A stretch of 64,000 nt of DNA, from contig NZ_JBJUVG010000004.1 in the NCBI RefSeq assembly GCF_046097595.1, positions 88,180-152,179 of the forward strand. Reading direction: 5' to 3'. Position 1 is the first letter of the stretch, and each line of letters begins with the position of its first letter. This DNA comes from Peptococcus simiae (GTDB lineage Bacteria; Bacillota; Peptococcia; Peptococcales; Peptococcaceae). The translations under genes and the position numbers were made by a program. The notes under the pieces are model-generated. The model did no database searches. It worked only from the letters and a program-made list of their open reading frames with translations, and was not told where the DNA came from. This document shows positions 24,279-33,266 of this stretch, piece after piece.

Positions 24279-25952
24279 ATGGCAGGACAAGAACCTTCTC
24301 GTACGGTGCTAGAGGGCCCCGAACGGGCCCCGAACCGCAGTCTCTTTTATGCCATGGGCTATACGGAAGAGGAACTGAACCGGCCCCTGGTTGGGGTGGT
24401 CAGTGCCTACAGTGAAATTGTCCCCGGCCATCAACACTTGGATAAATTGGCGCAAGCGGTGATGGATGGGGTCCGCTTGGCCGGTGGCACACCGATTTTG
24501 GTGCCGGCTATTGGCGTCTGCGACGGCATTACCATGGGGCATGCCGGCATGCGCTACTCCCTACCCAGCCGGGAGCTCATTGCCGACTCTGTTGAAACAA
24601 TGGCCCTGGCCCATGGCTTTGACGGCCTGGTCCTGGTGCCCAATTGCGATAAAATTGTTCCCGGTATGGCCATGGGGGCCGTCCGGATCAACCTACCGAC
24701 CGTCGTCCTCTCCGGTGGGCCCATGCTGGCCGGCCGGGTAAAGGACCAGGATGTATCCCTGTCCCTGCTCTTTGAGGCCGTCGGCAAGAATAAGAGTGGG
24801 GCCCTCAGTGATGAAGAACTGGAGGAAATGAGCCAGGACGCCTGCCCGGGCTGTGGCTCTTGTGCCGGTATGTATACCGCCAATTCCATGAACTGCCTGA
24901 TGGAAGCCCTGGGGCTGGGTCTGCCCGGTAACGGGACCATTCCGGCCGTATCAGCTGCCCGCCGCCGCTTGGCTAAAACAGCCGGCATGCGGATTATGGC
25001 GCTCATTAAGGAAGGGGTTCGGGCCCGGGATATCGTCAGCCAGGAAGCCCTCTTTGACGCCCTGGCCTGTGACATGGCTCTGGGCTGCTCTTCCAACTCG
25101 GTCCTCCACCTCTTAGCCATTGCCAATGAGGCGGACCTGGCCATTGACCTGAAAGACTTTAACGCCGTTAGTGAAAAAGTCCCCAACCTTTGCCACCTGG
25201 CCCCTGCCGGCCCGGCTCATATCGAAGAGCTGGACGCCGCCGGCGGCATCCAGGCCGTCTTAAGGGAACTGGTCCAAACCGGCCTCCTGCACCTAGACCG
25301 GCCCATGGCCTCCGGTAAAAGCCTCGGCGAGCAAATTGAAGGGGCTGTCAATAAGAACCCGGCCATTATCCGGCCCTTTGAAGACCCTTATTCCAAAACC
25401 GGTGGCCTGGCCATCCTCTTTGGCAACATTGCTCCGAATGGGGCCGTGGTCAAACGGAGTGCTGTGGCTCAGGAAATGCTGGTTCACACCGGCCCGGCCC
25501 GGGTCTTTGATGGCGAAGAAGAGGCCATCCAGGCCATCTATGGGGGTAAGATTGTTCCCGGTGACGTCGTGGTTATCCGCTATGAAGGGCCGACCGGCGG
25601 CCCGGGCATGCGGGAAATGCTCAACCCCACCAGCGCCCTGGCTGGGATGGGGCTGGATAGTTCTGTGGCCCTGATTACCGACGGCCGCTTCTCCGGGGCC
25701 TCCCGGGGCGCCTCTGTTGGCCATGCCAGTCCTGAAGCCGCCCAAGGCGGCCCGATTGCCCTGGTGGAAGAAGGGGACCGGATTACCCTGGATATCCCGG
25801 CCTACCGGATTCACCTGGAGGTATCCGATGAAGAATTGGAGACCCGCCGGCAAGCCTGGCAGGCTCCACCCCTCAGAGTCCAGAACGGCTGGCTCAGCCG
25901 CTACGCCCGCTTAGTCTCGGGTGCCGACCAAGGCGCTGTCCTGAAGGGGTAG
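24279..25952 (+). CDS. ilvD: Dihydroxy-acid dehydratase
   Basis: IlvD removes water from dihydroxyisovalerate to give the 2-oxo acid. The 557-residue protein has the iron-sulfur cysteines in PNCDKIVPGM and CPGCGSCAGMYTANSMN, the DGRFSGASRG motif and GxxGxRYSLPSRELIADS. It is the last gene of the operon and is followed by a strong terminator. Only the transaminase is lacking for complete valine synthesis in this window. Confidence 0.97.
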   Translation: MAGQEPSRTVLEGPERAPNRSLFYAMGYTEEELNRPLVGVVSAYSEIVPGHQHLDKLAQAVMDGVRLAGGTPILVPAIGVCDGITMGHAGMRYSLPSRELIADSVETMALAHGFDGLVLVPNCDKIVPGMAMGAVRINLPTVVLSGGPMLAGRVKDQDVSLSLLFEAVGKNKSGALSDEELEEMSQDACPGCGSCAGMYTANSMNCLMEALGLGLPGNGTIPAVSAARRRLAKTAGMRIMALIKEGVRARDIVSQEALFDALACDMALGCSSNSVLHLLAIANEADLAIDLKDFNAVSEKVPNLCHLAPAGPAHIEELDAAGGIQAVLRELVQTGLLHLDRPMASGKSLGEQIEGAVNKNPAIIRPFEDPYSKTGGLAILFGNIAPNGAVVKRSAVAQEMLVHTGPARVFDGEEEAIQAIYGGKIVPGDVVVIRYEGPTGGPGMREMLNPTSALAGMGLDSSVALITDGRFSGASRGASVGHASPEAAQGGPIALVEEGDRITLDIPAYRIHLEVSDEELETRRQAWQAPPLRVQNGWLSRYARLVSGADQGAVLKG

Positions 25953-25974
25953 GTTTACAACTGAATTATAAGCA

Positions 25975-26015
25975 ATCGCCCTGTGCCCTGGTTTTCAGGG
26001 GCAGGGCGATTTTTT
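25975..26015 (+). terminator. Terminator of the ilv operon
   Basis: ATCGCCCTG (25975-25983) pairs with CAGGGCGAT (26002-26010), with inner pairing, followed by six T. Confidence 0.9.
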
Positions 26016-26053
26016 ATGGTCTTTTGTGGCCTGGCAACTCGGCTTGCATACAT

Positions 26054-26093
26054 AAAAAGCCTGCACCGGCAAGTACCGGGGCAGGCTTTTTAT
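26054..26093. terminator. Bidirectional terminator at the 3' end of the ABC permease gene
   Basis: AAAAAGCCTGC (26054-26064) pairs with GCAGGCTTTTT (26081-26091). The A- and T-runs on both sides let it work on either strand; on the - strand it ends the permease gene. Confidence 0.88.
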
Positions 26094-26101
26094 AGATGCA
26101 G

Positions 26102-29100
26102 TTATTCAACGCCCTTTAAGGCCTCGACCATATCGACCTTACGGAGCTTCCGGTGCATGAGGACCATGACCAGGAGGCTGACCAGGAGGGTAAAGAGGCT
26201 GGCCATGAGGAAGGTGGTCGGTAGGATCTGGGGGTCCATCATGACGTCGGCCGGGGCCAGGACGGCGATGATATTGAAGTGCATGGCCTTGCCCAGAGGG
26301 AGGCCGATGAGGATCCCCAGGAGGGTGAGAAAGCCGGTCTCCCGGTAGATGTAGGCGGTCACTTCTTCCGGGTAGAAGCCCAGCACCTTAATGGTGGACA
26401 GTTCCCGCATCCGTTCTTCAACATTGATATTGGTCAGGTTGTAGAGGACCACCAGGGCCAGGCTCATACTGACGCTAACGATGATGATGATCATGACCCC
26501 GAGGGAGTCCAGGAGCTGGTCCATATTGGCGGTGGTGTCACTGGTCCTGGAGGTGGCCAGGACGATATCGTTTTTCAAAATATCCCGGACGATGGGCTGG
26601 TCATCGCTGCCGGCCTTGAGGCTGACCATGTCGGCATTGACCTGGGGCGGGTAGCCCCGGACCTGGCTATAGGTGGCCGGGTCCATATAGAGGGTATTGC
26701 CCACGTAGGCCTCGCATAAGGCGGTGATGGGGACCCGTCGTTCAATCCCGAAGGCATCGGTATAGACCAGGTCATCGCCGACGCCGATTTTCATATGCCG
26801 GGCGGTCTGTTCGGTGAGGATAGCGCCATCGGCCAGGTCAAGAGGCTGGCCGGTCCGGCGGTCCCGTAAGATGATTCGGTCGGTAAAGGCCTGGGGATCG
26901 GCGGGGACCATGACGGTCAGGGTGATGTTGATGCCCTTGTCGGTGGTCATGTGGCCTTCGTCGATGCGGAGGGCCTGGCGGTCTGTCAGCCGGCCTTCGG
27001 TGGCGGTCAGCAGGTCTTCTTCATAGGCGGCCTTGTCCTTTTCCGAGGCATTGCTGTCATAGGTGACCAGAAGGTCATAGTGGCTGAGCTGGTCAAACTG
27101 CATGGGGAAGATATTGGCCACAGCGTGGTGGAGGCCAAAGCCCATGGTCAGGAGGGCCGTGCAGCCGGCGACCCCGATAATGGTCAGGACGCCCCGCTTT
27201 TTATAGCGGAAAAGGTTGCGGATGGTCATCTTCTGTTGGAAGGCCAGGCGGCGCCAGAAGCCCTGCCAGCGTTCCAGTAAAATCCGGTTGCCAATGGCCG
27301 GGGCCTTGGGCCGGAGGAGACTGGCGGCGTTATCCTGGAGGATCCGGTTGGTGGCCAGGTAGGCGGCCAGGGCTGTACAGGAAAGGTTCAGCAGGAAGGC
27401 CAGGGCGATGGCCCAGGGGCTGATGGCCATTTGCGGTTCAGTAAAAATAAAGGAACTGCCGTAGGTCCGCCAGATTTGGGGGACCAGGATAAGGGCCCCA
27501 CCTAAGGCGCCCAGGAAGGCGGCAGGAAGGGCGGCAGCAATCCCGTAGAGGACGTAGACGGCGGTGATTTGCCGGTTGGCATAGCCGAGGGCCTTGAGGG
27601 TGCCGATTTGTCCCCGGGCCTCGTCAATCATCCGGACCATAGAGGAAAGGGTGATGAGGAGGGCGATGAGGTAGAAAAACACAGGGAAAATCCGGGCCAT
27701 GAGCCGGATTCCGGTGGCGTAGTTATAGTAAATATTATAGTCGGCGTTATCCAGTCGGGTTTGGACTTCATAGGCCGGCATGGTCAGGCGGCCGGTGGCC
27801 AACTGGCTGTCGAGCCAATCTTCAGCGGCCACCTGGAGGGCCCGGTCGCCCAGGCGGATGTCAGCTAGGCTGGCGGCCCGGAAGGCTTCATAGGCGGTGA
27901 GCCCCTGGCTGAAGGCCTGGCGGTTCCGGGTGAGGTCGGTTTTGGCCCCAGTCAGGCCCCGGTCCAACTGGGCCCTGGCCATGTCGAGTTGGAGCTGGCC
28001 GGCAGCCAATTGCTGACGGGCCTGGATGAGCCTGGCCTGGTTGTGGGCTAGGACCTGGCCCTTGTCCTTAAGGGTGGCGGCCCCCTGGCTCAAGGCCTCC
28101 CGGCCGGCTGTCATCTGGGCCTGGCTTTCTTTGAGTCGGTCTTCGCCCCGGGCCAGGCTGCTAGCCCCGGCTTGGAGGGCCGCCAGGCCCTTATCCACGG
28201 CCTGGCGGGCCTTCTCCAGGGGGGCCTTTTGTACCCTTAGGAGTGCCTCCTTGGCCGCGAGGGAAATTCGGGCAGCGGCCAATTCCAGCTGGCCACCGGC
28301 GAGTTTTTCTTTTTCACTGGCCAGTTTTTTGCGGCCCTGTTGCAGCTGGCTTTCCCCGGCCAGGAGGCTGGCCTGCTGGGCATTGATTTTTGCCTGGCCT
28401 TCAGCCAGGGCGGCCTGGGCCCGCTGGATTTGCCTTTCCAGGTTTTCCAGGCCGCTGGCCAGGACCTTGGCCTGGCCTTCCAAGCCCTGGCGGCGGGCGG
28501 CATAGCCTTGGTCGAGGGCGGCCAGGGACTGGTCACGTTCTGCTTCCAGCTGGGCTATGTCTTCCCGGACCGCCATGAGGTCTTTCTTTTTAGCATTCAA
28601 TTGGGCGGTCAGGGCGGCTAATTTAAGGTGGGCATCCGGTTCTGTGGCTAAGATTAGCTGCCGTTCCAGGGTCAGTCTTTGGACGTCTGCCTGCAGCGAG
28701 GCTTCCTTTTGCTGCAGGGGGGCCAGGCGGATGGCTGTTTGGCTGCGGATTTTTTCTTCTTCAGCCTTTTGGCTGGCGGCGAGCTGGGCCAATCCTTCCT
28801 GGATCTGGCTGGCCTGCTGGGTCAACTGCTGGCGCTTTTCCTTGGCCGGGGCCAGCTGCTGGGCCTTTTGGTCCAATTCTTCCTGAGCCCGGTCCAGGGC
28901 CCGGCGGCCTTCTGCCAGCCGGGCTTGTTCGGCGATCAGGCGGCGGTTACCGGCCTGCCACTGGGCCTGGCCGTCATTGAGTCGGGCCTCTTGCCGGGCC
29001 AGGGTCCTTTTGCCGGCGGCCACTTGCTGGCTGGCAGCGGTCCAGCTGGCCTCTGCCCTCTGTAAGTCGGAGGCCTGTCGGGCCAGGTAGGCCTTTTGCC

Positions 29101-30196
29101 GGTTGAAGCTTGCTTTCTTTTCGTTGAGACTGGCCAGGCCGGTCTTTAATTCAGCCTGGCCCTTGTCCAGGTCGGCTTCTTTTTCAGCCAGGTCCTGCCG
29201 GGCCTGGTCATACTTCTTGAGGCCCAGGGCCAGCTGGGCCTCCCCTTGTCTTAGGGCGATGGCCCGGTCGGCCAGGGCCGTTTCCTGGCTGCGGAGGGTG
29301 CTCCGGCCTTGGGCTTCCTCGTCCAAGAGGGTCGGGGCGCCCTGCTGGAGGGCCAGGGCCTGGCCAGCCAGCTGTTTATCCTGTTCATAGAGCCGGCTCG
29401 GCCCGGCGGTCAGGCGGTGGTACTCGTCAATTAGGGTCTGGTCCCCCTGGGCCAGGCCTTGCTGGGCCTGGCGCAAGAGGTCATCCTGCCGGCTGCCGGC
29501 CCGGCGGGCCAAGGTTTGCTGGAGGTCTTTTTTGGCTTCCTCCAGGTCGGTGCCGGGGCGGTAGAAGAGGCGGATAATCTGTCGGTCCTGTCCGGTGAAA
29601 TGGTCTTCCTTAATCCAGGCAAAGGCATCGACCGTACCATCGCCAAGGGGGGCCCTTTTTTGACTAAAGGTGTGCTGGAGGTGTTCAGGCGAATTGACAT
29701 GGCCGACAACGGTAAAGGTATCTGTATCGATTTGGGCCGGGGGATTTTGATCGGCATCCTGGACGCTGACCTGGCTGCCTAGGGGGTAGCTGGCGGCCAG
29801 CTTGTTTTCGATGGCGATTTCATGGGGGCCTGCCGGCAACCGGCCTGCGACCACTTCCGGTATAGGGAAGGCAGCCAGGCCTTCAAGAATGAGTACATCC
29901 TTCTGGGGCTTACTTTCGACGGCAACCTGGCTGGCTGTGGTCATTTCTTCTACACCGGGACCGGCCGCTACCAGCCGGATGTCTTCCGGACTGAGGCCCA
30001 GGGGGTGGGTAATGGTCATGTCCGCCATCCGGCTTTCTTCGGCATAGTCGACCAGGGTCTTTTCCATGGTCGGCCCAATCGAAACGAGGCCGATAAAGAC
30101 GAAGGCACTCAGGAGGAGCATGGTAAAAATGGCCAGATACCTGAGCGGCGCACCGCTGATTTGCCGCAGGGCATAGGCCCGGAGGTACTTATTCAT
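26102..30196 (-). CDS. FtsX/MacB-type ABC exporter permease with very long coiled coil (1364 aa)
   Basis: This is a two-block FtsX-like permease. An N-terminal transmembrane helix (about 18-40, AIFTMLLLSAFVFIGLVSIG) is followed by an extracellular domain and then by about 550 residues (roughly 240-790) of Ala/Gln/Leu/Arg-rich coiled coil such as QAQQGLAQG and LAEKEADLDKGQAELKTGLASL. The FtsX cores follow: helices near 832, 880 and 925 and, after a second extracellular domain, near 1235, 1290 and 1340 (MIIIIVSVSMSLALVVLYNLTNINVEERMRELSTIK holds the classic FtsX motif). The ATP-binding gene lies 3 bases upstream. Such permeases export peptides/lipids or span the envelope; the cargo here is unknown. 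Confidence 0.88.
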   Translation of the reverse strand: MNKYLRAYALRQISGAPLRYLAIFTMLLLSAFVFIGLVSIGPTMEKTLVDYAEESRMADMTITHPLGLSPEDIRLVAAGPGVEEMTTASQVAVESKPQKDVLILEGLAAFPIPEVVAGRLPAGPHEIAIENKLAASYPLGSQVSVQDADQNPPAQIDTDTFTVVGHVNSPEHLQHTFSQKRAPLGDGTVDAFAWIKEDHFTGQDRQIIRLFYRPGTDLEEAKKDLQQTLARRAGSRQDDLLRQAQQGLAQGDQTLIDEYHRLTAGPSRLYEQDKQLAGQALALQQGAPTLLDEEAQGRSTLRSQETALADRAIALRQGEAQLALGLKKYDQARQDLAEKEADLDKGQAELKTGLASLNEKKASFNRQKAYLARQASDLQRAEASWTAASQQVAAGKRTLARQEARLNDGQAQWQAGNRRLIAEQARLAEGRRALDRAQEELDQKAQQLAPAKEKRQQLTQQASQIQEGLAQLAASQKAEEEKIRSQTAIRLAPLQQKEASLQADVQRLTLERQLILATEPDAHLKLAALTAQLNAKKKDLMAVREDIAQLEAERDQSLAALDQGYAARRQGLEGQAKVLASGLENLERQIQRAQAALAEGQAKINAQQASLLAGESQLQQGRKKLASEKEKLAGGQLELAAARISLAAKEALLRVQKAPLEKARQAVDKGLAALQAGASSLARGEDRLKESQAQMTAGREALSQGAATLKDKGQVLAHNQARLIQARQQLAAGQLQLDMARAQLDRGLTGAKTDLTRNRQAFSQGLTAYEAFRAASLADIRLGDRALQVAAEDWLDSQLATGRLTMPAYEVQTRLDNADYNIYYNYATGIRLMARIFPVFFYLIALLITLSSMVRMIDEARGQIGTLKALGYANRQITAVYVLYGIAAALPAAFLGALGGALILVPQIWRTYGSSFIFTEPQMAISPWAIALAFLLNLSCTALAAYLATNRILQDNAASLLRPKAPAIGNRILLERWQGFWRRLAFQQKMTIRNLFRYKKRGVLTIIGVAGCTALLTMGFGLHHAVANIFPMQFDQLSHYDLLVTYDSNASEKDKAAYEEDLLTATEGRLTDRQALRIDEGHMTTDKGINITLTVMVPADPQAFTDRIILRDRRTGQPLDLADGAILTEQTARHMKIGVGDDLVYTDAFGIERRVPITALCEAYVGNTLYMDPATYSQVRGYPPQVNADMVSLKAGSDDQPIVRDILKNDIVLATSRTSDTTANMDQLLDSLGVMIIIIVSVSMSLALVVLYNLTNINVEERMRELSTIKVLGFYPEEVTAYIYRETGFLTLLGILIGLPLGKAMHFNIIAVLAPADVMMDPQILPTTFLMASLFTLLVSLLVMVLMHRKLRKVDMVEALKGVE

Positions 30197-30199
30197 GGC

Positions 30200-30901
30200 C
30201 TACCATTCCACATCTTCAATGGCCAGTGGGTTGGGATTTAGGCGGACTTCCCGGACCTTGGCATCGACGATGCTGATCACCCGATCAGCCAGCGGCGTCA
30301 ATGCCTGGTTGTGGGTGATCACCAGGACGGTGGTGCCGGTGACCCGACAGGCATTATGGAGGAGGCCGAGGACTTCCCGGCCGGTCTGGTAGTCCAGGGC
30401 CCCGGTGGGCTCGTCAGCCAGGAGGAGGCGGGGCTTTTTGACCAGGGCCCGGGCGATGGCCACCCGCTGCTGCTCGCCGCCGGAAAGCTGGGCGGGAAAG
30501 TTGCCGGCCCGGTCACTGAGGCCAACGGCGGCCAGGACATCTTCCGCCTTATCCGGCTGGTCGACCAACTGGGCGGCCAATTCGACATTTTCCAGGGCGG
30601 TCAGGTTGGGAACCAGGTTGTAAAACTGGAAGACAAAGCCGATGACCTCCCGCCGGTAGCGGGTCAGGTCACGGTCACTGTAATTTTCCAGGTGGGCGCC
30701 ATCTACGATGATTTCGCCGCTGCTGGGCCGGTCCATCCCGCCCAGGAGGTTCAGGGTGGTGGACTTACCGGCGCCGGAGGGGCCGACAATAATGACAAAC
30801 TCTCCCTGGTTCACACTAAAGCTGATCTTGTCATTGGCAATGATTTGGGTTTCGCCTGTTTGGTAAATTTTACTGCAATCAATTAAATCAATAAATGCCA
30901 T
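30200..30901 (-). CDS. ABC transporter ATP-binding protein (MacB/LolD type)
   Basis: The 233-residue ATPase contains Walker A GPSGAGKST, the Q-loop FVFQFYNLVPNLTALENVELAA, the signature LSGGEQQRVAIARAL, Walker B LLLADEPTGALD and the H-loop VITH. The pattern is that of MacB/LolD ATPases, which partner FtsX-like permeases such as the next gene. AAAGGAGGG precedes the ATG on the - strand. No substrate-binding gene or adaptor is nearby. Confidence 0.95.
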   Translation of the reverse strand: MAFIDLIDCSKIYQTGETQIIANDKISFSVNQGEFVIIVGPSGAGKSTTLNLLGGMDRPSSGEIIVDGAHLENYSDRDLTRYRREVIGFVFQFYNLVPNLTALENVELAAQLVDQPDKAEDVLAAVGLSDRAGNFPAQLSGGEQQRVAIARALVKKPRLLLADEPTGALDYQTGREVLGLLHNACRVTGTTVLVITHNQALTPLADRVISIVDAKVREVRLNPNPLAIEDVEW

Positions 30902-30944
30902 GAGGGCCCTCCTTTCATCTTGAAAATGACTATGTTATGATATA

Positions 30945-30962
30945 GGTATAGAGTATTATACC
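30945..30962. promoter_or_regulatory. Inverted repeat in the divergent promoter region
   Basis: GGTATA (30945-30950) and TATACC (30957-30962) flank a 6-base centre between the divergent ABC ATPase and acetyltransferase genes. TATAAT reads on the - strand across the right arm. It could be an operator acting on one or both genes. Confidence 0.45.
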
Positions 30963-30996
30963 ACGCTGAGAATTAATTGACCATGAGGAGGTCTTT

Positions 30997-31560
30997 ATGG
31001 TGTCTCTACAATGGAGTAGGCAAGTCCTGGCCGAAGAGGCCTTTGCCCAATTATATACAGACCATATGCAGGCTGACTTCCCGGCCTGTGAATTAAAGCC
31101 CTTTAAGCACCTCCTGGCCCTGCAGGCCACCGGCAACTACGGTGCCTATACCTTCGGCCAGGCAGCGGATATGCGGGCCTATGCCTGCCTCTATGCCGAC
31201 CGGGAGGCGGCCCTCCTGGACTACTTTGCCGTTGCCCGGGGTTACCGGTCTGAAGGCTGGGGGAGTCGGGCCCTGGAAGCCCTTTTGGACCAAGGCCTGC
31301 CCAGCGGAGGTCTTATCTTGGAATGTGATGACCCGGCCTTTGCTAAAACGGACGCTGAACGGCGGATTCGCGAACGGCGGATCCAATTTTACGAACGGCT
31401 GGGCTTTTCGGATAGTGGAGTCCGGGCAACGGTCTTTACCGCTCCCTTCTGGGTCATGGCCCGGGGCCAGGTAGAAGATGCCCGAGCGGCCCTCAAGCAT
31501 GTCTATGATGTCTTTGTGCCCGATGAAAAGCTCTATGCCAAATACATCCATATCCATTAA
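30997..31560 (+). CDS. GNAT-family acetyltransferase
   Basis: The 187-residue protein has a GNAT-like core with AVARGYRSEGWGSRALEALLDQG, the acetyl-CoA-binding motif A region (R/G-x-x-G-x-G/A), then FYERLGFSDSGVRA, motif B. Start ATG 30997 follows GAGGAGG. Substrate is unknown; it does not resemble the ribosomal RimI type closely. It ends in a bidirectional terminator shared with the pepV-like gene. Confidence 0.8.
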   Translation: MVSLQWSRQVLAEEAFAQLYTDHMQADFPACELKPFKHLLALQATGNYGAYTFGQAADMRAYACLYADREAALLDYFAVARGYRSEGWGSRALEALLDQGLPSGGLILECDDPAFAKTDAERRIRERRIQFYERLGFSDSGVRATVFTAPFWVMARGQVEDARAALKHVYDVFVPDEKLYAKYIHIH

Positions 31561-31593
31561 AAAAGAGTCATGCGGTTGCCGCATGACTCTTTT
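31559..31593. terminator. Bidirectional terminator between convergent genes
   Basis: AAAAGAGTCATGCGG (31561-31575) and its perfect complement (31579-31593) flank a TTG loop, with A- and T-runs on both sides. Confidence 0.92.
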
Positions 31594-31595
31594 GC

Positions 31596-32999
31596 TTAGT
31601 CGGCTTTTTCAGTGAGCCGCCGGATGGCTTCCTGGTAAATGGCAATGGCCTTGTAGAGGGAGGCGAGGGGGATGTGCTCATTGGCCTGGTGCAGCTGGCC
31701 GTCTTCACCGGGAAAGAGGGGGCCATAGGCGACGGCCTTGGGCATCATCCGGGCATAGGTCCCGCCACCGATGGACAGGGGCTGGGCGGTTGCGTCGCCG
31801 CTGACCTGCCGATAGACGTCCAGGAGGGTTGTCACCAGGGGGTCATCTGCGGGAATGTAATGGACGGCCTTGGCGGGGCCGTCATAGGTCACGTCCAGGC
31901 CATAGCGGGCAGCCTTGGCCTGGACCCGGTCGACAAGCGCTTCGGCTGTCAGGCCCCGGGGATAGCGGATATTGATATTGACCCGGCTTTCCCCGGGCTG
32001 GATATCTACAATGCCAGCGTTTACCGTTAAGGGGCCCATGACCTCGTCGCTAAAGGCCAGGTCCAGGCCGGCCCCATCCGGCTGGCGGTGGAGGCAATCG
32101 CTAATCAGGGAAATGGCCGGGTCGACTTCATCGCCTAAATAGGCCTGGAGGAAGGCCGCCAGGTAGCTGGCCGCATTTCGGCCGGCGGCCGGTTCAGCCC
32201 CGTGAGCAGACTTACCATGGAGGGTGAGCCGCAGGTCGCCGGCAATCTGGTCAACCTGGCCCTGGAGGCCCTGGTCTTGGCACCAGGCCGGAAAAGGATC
32301 GGCTAAGTTGGCCGCCTGGTCGCCTGTCAGGATGGCCTCGGCTCGGTCCGGGACCATATTGGTCCGCTCCCCGGCCTGGAGGCTTTTCAAAGGGCCGGCG
32401 GTCACCCTTTTAGTGGTGAGGTTTAGGGTGACCATCCCCTTTTCCCCATTGATGAGGGGGAAGTCTGCATCCGGCGAAAAGCCCAGGCTGGGCATGGGCT
32501 CTGTGGCAAAGTAGCGGGCCATACAGCCCCAATCGCTTTCTTCATCCGTCCCGATGATGAGGTGGATCCGCTTTTTCGGCTTAAAGCCGGCCTCTTTTAA
32601 GCCCAGGAGGGCGTAGTAGGCGGCCATGGCCGGGCCCTTGTCATCGGCTGCCCCGCGGGCGTATAAAAAACCGTCCCGGATGCTGGCCTCAAAGGGCGGG
32701 CTGGCCCAGTCGCCGGTGGCCGGGACCACATCGACATGGACCAAGATGCCCAGGATATCCTCGCCTTCGCCCCAGGCAATGCGGCCGGCGTAGCCATCAA
32801 TATTGGCGGTTTCGAACCCGTCCCGGTCAGCCAGCTGGAGCATATAGGCCAGGGCCTGGGCCGGTCCCGGGCCAAAGGGCTGGCCGGGGCCTTGCCGGCT
32901 GTCGTCCCGGACACTTTCAATGGCCAGGAGACCCGCCAGGTCGCGGTGGAAGTGGTCTTTATTCATTTGGGCCATCACTTGGCCCAGTGGATCATTCAT
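31596..32999 (-). CDS. M20-family dipeptidase (PepV-like)
   Basis: The 467-residue protein is a dinuclear-zinc M20 peptidase. LVHVDVVPATGDW carries the first His ligand, GAADDKGPAMAAYYAL the bridging Asp, and GTDEESDWGC the catalytic Glu pair. It matches PepV/Xaa-His-like dipeptidases of Firmicutes rather than DapE. The start is ATG at 32999, preceded by GAGGAGG on the - strand; a TTG 15 bases upstream (33014) is within that ribosome-binding site and is unlikely. It probably hydrolyses dipeptides taken up by the cell. Confidence 0.92.
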   Translation of the reverse strand: MNDPLGQVMAQMNKDHFHRDLAGLLAIESVRDDSRQGPGQPFGPGPAQALAYMLQLADRDGFETANIDGYAGRIAWGEGEDILGILVHVDVVPATGDWASPPFEASIRDGFLYARGAADDKGPAMAAYYALLGLKEAGFKPKKRIHLIIGTDEESDWGCMARYFATEPMPSLGFSPDADFPLINGEKGMVTLNLTTKRVTAGPLKSLQAGERTNMVPDRAEAILTGDQAANLADPFPAWCQDQGLQGQVDQIAGDLRLTLHGKSAHGAEPAAGRNAASYLAAFLQAYLGDEVDPAISLISDCLHRQPDGAGLDLAFSDEVMGPLTVNAGIVDIQPGESRVNINIRYPRGLTAEALVDRVQAKAARYGLDVTYDGPAKAVHYIPADDPLVTTLLDVYRQVSGDATAQPLSIGGGTYARMMPKAVAYGPLFPGEDGQLHQANEHIPLASLYKAIAIYQEAIRRLTEKAD

Positions 33000-33195
33000 A
33001 GTAAGCCTCCTCAAGCTGCTAGTGGTTTGCTAGGACCATCCTACCATTTTATCAGTCCTGAAACAAATGCTGCCCGTGACGCGTGACGGCCGGGAATAGA
33101 TAAACAATATTAATGAAGAAAAAGCAAAGAAAGAAATCAGCAGGCCCCTAATTTGTGCTAAAATTTACTTAGAACAAAAGCCATCTTAAAAAAAC

Positions 33196-33224
33196 TTGAC
33201 AGAATGAGCTGCATATTCGACAAT
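33196..33224 (+). promoter_or_regulatory. Likely promoter of the Pit gene
   Basis: TTGACA at 33196-33201, 17 bases, then GACAAT (a weaker -10) at 33219-33224, about 45 bases upstream of the ATG. Confidence 0.5.
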
Positions 33225-33266
33225 AAGAATGAATGGATGGTTGAGTACTTATTTCAGGAGGGTGAT

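Noticed and set aside
28026..29390. Several + strand ORFs inside the coiled-coil permease gene
   Set aside because: The repetitive GC-rich coiled-coil DNA leaves other frames open. Translations are Arg/Ala/Trp-rich and unlike proteins.
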